Of a stretch of DNA of 64,000 bases, positions 62,950-64,000 are shown piece after piece. A program made the position numbers and the translations under genes. Each line of letters begins with the position of its first letter. Position 1 is the first letter of the stretch. The DNA comes from Brachymonas sp049977365 (GTDB lineage: Bacteria > Pseudomonadota > Gammaproteobacteria > Burkholderiales > Burkholderiaceae_C), in assembly GCF_049977365.1 (NCBI RefSeq), contig NZ_JBNGEN010000004.1, positions 1 to 64,000 on the forward strand. The letters run 5' to 3'. Below the pieces are notes generated by a model. That model had not been told where the DNA came from. It made no database searches and saw only the letters and a program-made list of their open reading frames with translations.

Positions 62950-63713
62950 GCGAACCGTCTCTGTACCTGCTGCACACGCAGCCCGATGTGCGGTTGCTGG
63001 CTGCCTGGGTGGCGCGCTACCACGCACGCCATGAATGGCAACCCTCGGATCTTGGGGATGCCCTGCATGGCCTGCTGCGCGCAGCCTTCGGGGAGGCTGC
63101 GCCGCAACCCTTTCGTTACCTGGACGAACGCCAGGGTCTGCTGGCCTACACCGCGCTGAATGCCGATGCCATGCGCGCACAGGTGGCGCTGGCCGATCCT
63201 CTGGCCGCGCAGACCCTGGGGTTGGGTGCCAATGGTCAGCATGATGGCTACCGCCTGCGGCCCTTTCCGACCCAATGGGCACCGGGGCAGATGTTGGGGT
63301 TCGAGGTGCGCGTGCGTCCCACGGTACGAGCTGACAAGGGGGAGCGGGACGCCTTCTTGCATGCGGTGGAGCGAGCGAACGGCGCACCTTTGCAGCGCGA
63401 GGCAGTGTACGTGCAATGGTTGCGCGAGCACTTGGCGCTGCGCGAGGGAACTGCGCGTGAAGACTGGCAGGGAGCTGTCGAGCTGATGGACGATGTGCAC
63501 CTCGCAGGCTTCCAGCGGCAGCAGGTGGTGCGGCGTACCCAGGCTGTGGGCAGCGCGCTGCGGCGTGGGTGCGTGATCGACGGACCGGATGCGCTGCTCA
63601 AGGGGCATCTGCGCGTGCGCGATTCCGCCGCCTTTGCGAAACTGCTGACCCGTGGCGTCGGAAGGCACCGTGCATTCGGCTTTGGCATGCTGTTGCTGAG
63701 CCGGGCGAATTGA
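62946..63713 (+). CDS. cas6e: CRISPR RNA endonuclease Cas6e (CasE)
   Basis: Cas6e cleaves pre-crRNA within repeats and remains bound to the 3' hairpin in Cascade. The 255-residue protein has two ferredoxin-like folds; the glycine-rich loop GVGRHRAFGFGMLLLSRA is at the C-terminus. Candidate catalytic His residues lie in the N-terminal segment VARYHARHEW. ATG 62946 overlaps the cas5e stop. Confidence 0.93.
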   Translation: MSEPSLYLLHTQPDVRLLAAWVARYHARHEWQPSDLGDALHGLLRAAFGEAAPQPFRYLDERQGLLAYTALNADAMRAQVALADPLAAQTLGLGANGQHDGYRLRPFPTQWAPGQMLGFEVRVRPTVRADKGERDAFLHAVERANGAPLQREAVYVQWLREHLALREGTAREDWQGAVELMDDVHLAGFQRQQVVRRTQAVGSALRRGCVIDGPDALLKGHLRVRDSAAFAKLLTRGVGRHRAFGFGMLLLSRAN

Positions 63714-63722
63714 GGAGCGGGG

Positions 63723-64000
63723 GTGCTCAAGGGCAGACTGGGGCTGGAAAGAACGCGCATCCCGCATGCGGATCGTCACGGTCTGCTGTGGCTGTCGCGT
63801 GGAGAGCTGTGCGTGATCGACGGGTGCCTCCATTTTCTGCGTGGGCGTGATAGTCCGACGCCTGGCATCGACCAGATCCCCCATCAGGCCGTGTCCATGA
63901 TCCTGCTCGGGCCAGGCAGCAGTGTGACGCATGATGCGCTGCGCCTCTTGGCACGCCACGGCACACTGCTTGCCGCTGTGGGCGAGGATGGCGTGCGCAG
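63723..64000 (+). CDS. cas1: CRISPR integrase Cas1e, N-terminal part (cut by window edge)
   Basis: The GTG at 63723, preceded by GAGGAGCGGG, opens a frame that runs off the right edge after about 92 codons. The translation LKGRLGLERTRIPHADRHGL, then GSSVTHDALRLLARHGT and LLAAVGEDGVR, matches the N-terminal beta domain of type I-E Cas1. The catalytic Glu/His/Asp lie beyond the window. It begins ten bases after cas6e; cas2 and the array are expected to follow. Confidence 0.92.
   Translation, partial: MLKGRLGLERTRIPHADRHGLLWLSRGELCVIDGCLHFLRGRDSPTPGIDQIPHQAVSMILLGPGSSVTHDALRLLARHGTLLAAVGEDGVR

Noticed and set aside
55598..64000. CRISPR repeat array near the cas genes
   Set aside because: No repeated 28-29-base units with spacers were found in the cas3 upstream region or between the cas genes; the array most likely lies past cas2, outside the window.

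Overview
The window is GC-rich, densely coding DNA from a betaproteobacterium, most likely order Burkholderiales and possibly Comamonadaceae. The evidence is gene content and order: corC-lnt-glyQ-glyS-gmhB, a LiuR-type regulator next to carbonic anhydrase, aceK and a thiolase, tyrS facing M23 peptidase-anmK, an ahcY operon led by an SAH riboswitch, and rplM-rpsI. No prophage, insertion sequence or rRNA operon was seen. One tRNA gene (tRNA-Lys, CTT) is present.

Layout. 1-7.7 kb: envelope and translation genes (CorC-like protein, Lnt, both glycyl-tRNA synthetase subunits, GmhB, a YgjP-type metalloprotein). 7.7-15.2 kb: RlpA, a LiuR-like MerR regulator, carbonic anhydrase, AceK, thiolase, a short-chain dehydrogenase, YchJ, a HAD phosphatase. 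15.3-20.5 kb: tRNA-Lys and small housekeeping genes (DUF1289, DsbA-like isomerase, Dtd, a spermidine-synthase-like protein, an EamA transporter, a quinone oxidoreductase, a secreted protein of unknown function). 20.6-24.6 kb: AmiC and TsaE diverging from QueG and XerD. 24.8-30.7 kb: IlvD, a CoA-transferase, a second EamA transporter and an orphan TAXI-type binding protein. 30.7-35.9 kb: YbeY-PhoH, and ruvA and ruvB separated by an opposite-strand ArnT-type glycosyltransferase.

36.3-44.4 kb is the most distinctive block. Seven tightly packed genes look like an uncharacterised exopolysaccharide machine: a processive GT2 synthase, a membrane-anchored beta-helix (bactofilin-like) protein, a periplasmic alpha/alpha-toroid protein, a two-domain deacetylase-like protein, a UDP-GlcNAc 2-epimerase (WecB type), a YaiO-family outer-membrane barrel and an inner-membrane protein of unknown function. 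The beta-helix gene is broken by an exact 8-bp tandem duplication; removing one copy restores a 233-residue frame ending exactly at the next gene's start. By analogy with the NfrA/NfrB/WecB pathway of E. coli, the polymer could contain ManNAc, but that is inference.

44.4-55.6 kb: an SAH-riboswitch-led ahcY-tlyA-metF group (methyl cycle), DUF808, TyrS, M23 peptidase, AnmK, RlmJ, and rplM-rpsI with a long leader. 55.9 kb to the right edge: a type I-E CRISPR-Cas locus (cas3, cse1, cse2, cas7, cas5, cas6e and the start of cas1) directly after the rpsI terminator. Its cas2 and any CRISPR array lie beyond the window. An AT-rich 112-bp spacer separates cas3 from the Cascade genes.

A recurring feature is a -10-like hexamer 6-7 bases upstream of a start codon (DUF1289, spermidine-synthase-like, xerD, anmK, ychJ, perhaps queG), which suggests several leaderless messages.
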